Shown here: positions 63,368-64,000 of the stretch, in pieces
Position numbering within the stretch: position 1 is the stretch's first letter
Layout: each line of letters opens with the position of its first letter
Assembly: GCA_937944855.1 (NCBI GenBank)
Contig: CALFAY010000005.1
Coordinates: forward strand, 62,001 to 126,000
Direction of reading: 5' to 3'
DNA length: 64,000 bases
DNA from: an uncultured Planctomycetota bacterium
Lineage (GTDB): Bacteria; Planctomycetota; Planctomycetia; Gemmatales; HRBIN36
Position numbers and translations under genes: made by a program
Notes under the pieces: model-generated
The model's input: the letters and a program-made list of their open reading frames with translations, nothing else
The model's database searches: none
What the model was told of the DNA's origin: nothing

Positions 63368-63847
63368 ATGATCGTCGGCATCCTCTCCGACACTCATGAT
63401 CGCTTGGACCGGACAGCACGAGCCGTCAACCTTCTCAAGGAGCTTGGAGCGGAAGTCCTGGTCCACTGTGGGGACATCACGACGCCGGACATTGTCTGGA
63501 TTTGCAGTGAACTGCCGACGTACTACGTGTTTGGCAACAACGACTATGAAGAAGATCGGCTCCGGCTGGCCATCCGGGAATCAGCGGGCACTTGTCTTGG
63601 CTGGGGCGGAATGTTCATGCTGAACGGGAAGCGCGTCGGCGTGGTCCACGGCGACCGGCGAGATGAATGGATACGCTGCATCGGACAAGGGCCTGATTAT
63701 TTGCTCTGCGGACACACGCATCGCTGCCGAGATGAGCGAGCGGACGGGACGCGGATCATCAACCCTGGGGCTTTGAGTCGCGCGCCACTTCACACCGTAG
63801 CGACCCTCGACCTCGTCGCGGATCGTCTGCAATTTCACCAAGTCTGA
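63368..63847 (+). CDS. YfcE-family metallophosphoesterase
   Basis: A 159-residue calcineurin-like phosphoesterase. IVGILSDTHDR, VHCGDI, VFGNND, VVHGDRRDEW and LCGHTHRCRDE carry the two-metal site in the usual order, and INPGALSRAP ends the family block. Phosphodiesterase activity on small substrates is known for YfcE; the natural substrate is not. ATG at 63368 begins the conserved strand; the ATG at 63329 is unlikely. It is divergent from the ExbB-like gene across 192 bases. Confidence 0.88.
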   Translation: MIVGILSDTHDRLDRTARAVNLLKELGAEVLVHCGDITTPDIVWICSELPTYYVFGNNDYEEDRLRLAIRESAGTCLGWGGMFMLNGKRVGVVHGDRRDEWIRCIGQGPDYLLCGHTHRCRDERADGTRIINPGALSRAPLHTVATLDLVADRLQFHQV

Positions 63848-63883
63848 TAGCAGGGCCAGGATGCAGCGGTTTTAAGGGGCAGT

Positions 63884-64000
63884 TCAGCCAGATTTTCCGC
63901 CCATCTTGAGGATCCGCTTCCAAAGGGAAGTCGGGACGGGCATCACGGACAGGCGGCTGATGCGTACCAATTCCCAATCCGCGAAGGCTGGGTCCGCCTT
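63884..64000 (-). CDS. EVE-domain protein, C-terminal fragment at window edge
   Basis: Only the last 38 residues and stop are in the window: DPAFADWELVRISRLSVMPV, then PTSLWKRILKMGG. The SRLSVMPV and W..I...G pattern matches the end of bacterial EVE-domain proteins, a PUA-like fold that binds modified bases in DNA or RNA. The start is beyond position 64000. Confidence is moderate because so little is visible. Confidence 0.72.
   Translation of the reverse strand, partial: KADPAFADWELVRISRLSVMPVPTSLWKRILKMGGKSG

Noticed and set aside
1-64000. CRISPR arrays, transposons, prophage or tRNA genes
   Set aside because: No direct-repeat arrays, transposase motifs, phage structural genes or tRNA T-loop patterns in intergenic DNA were seen. 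The region looks like stable core chromosome.

Overview
The window is about 60% GC, gene-dense chromosomal DNA from a planctomycete, most probably the Gemmatales/Gemmataceae. Evidence for this is a DUF1559 pseudopilin, several Ser/Thr kinases with zinc-ribbon or planctomycete-type N-terminal extensions, an acidic helix-turn-helix protein with SDSDV repeats, and a ccsA with a very large insert. The phylum is well supported; the family is an inference. I saw no rRNA, tRNA, CRISPR array, insertion sequence or prophage. Apart from two incomplete edge genes (hypF on the left, an EVE-domain protein on the right) the genes look intact.

Layout: 1-5 kb (minus) hypF, a small Ser/Thr kinase, sulfite reductase. 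5-15 kb: an unknown protein with a SNF2 helicase, phoH, fructose-1,6-bisphosphatase, a ccsA/resB cytochrome c maturation pair and an exported beta-rich protein. 15-21 kb (plus): cyclophilin, SRP RNA, dnaX, ybaB, recR and rpoN. 21-33 kb (minus): groEL-groES-groEL, pyrB-pyrC, cysteine desulfurase, CCA transferase, rsmD, mutS. 33-39 kb: a signalling cluster with an RsbW-like ATPase and STAS protein (minus), then an FHA membrane protein, a zinc-ribbon kinase and a pseudokinase-PP2C fusion (plus). 39-47 kb (minus): mnmE, a double-VWA membrane protein, yidC, a phosphoesterase, an atypical receiver and a coiled-coil protein. 47-54 kb (plus): holA, a GH127 glycosidase, the acidic HTH-membrane protein, a GNAT enzyme and a membrane protein.

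Two loci deserve most attention. At 54.1-57.2 kb, hemP is divergent from a pseudopilin, a small lipoprotein and an exported DUF4198-DUF3386 fusion. The intergenic region holds two matching 17-bp palindromes of form TTGA-N9-TCAA, which suggests an iron- or heme-responsive cell-surface system. At 59.2-63.2 kb a three-gene operon encodes an ExbB/TolQ-type channel with a long coiled-coil tail and two different ExbD-like coiled-coil proteins. Only one of these keeps the membrane aspartate, which would give an asymmetric proton-driven machine of unknown purpose.

Smaller points are a probable CTG start codon for the cyclophilin, three genes whose -10 box sits 6-8 bases before the start codon (possible leaderless mRNAs), an RsmD with GPPY in place of [N/D]PPY, and a receiver with Asn at the phosphoacceptor position. 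Functions are assigned from recognised motifs by eye; no database search was run.
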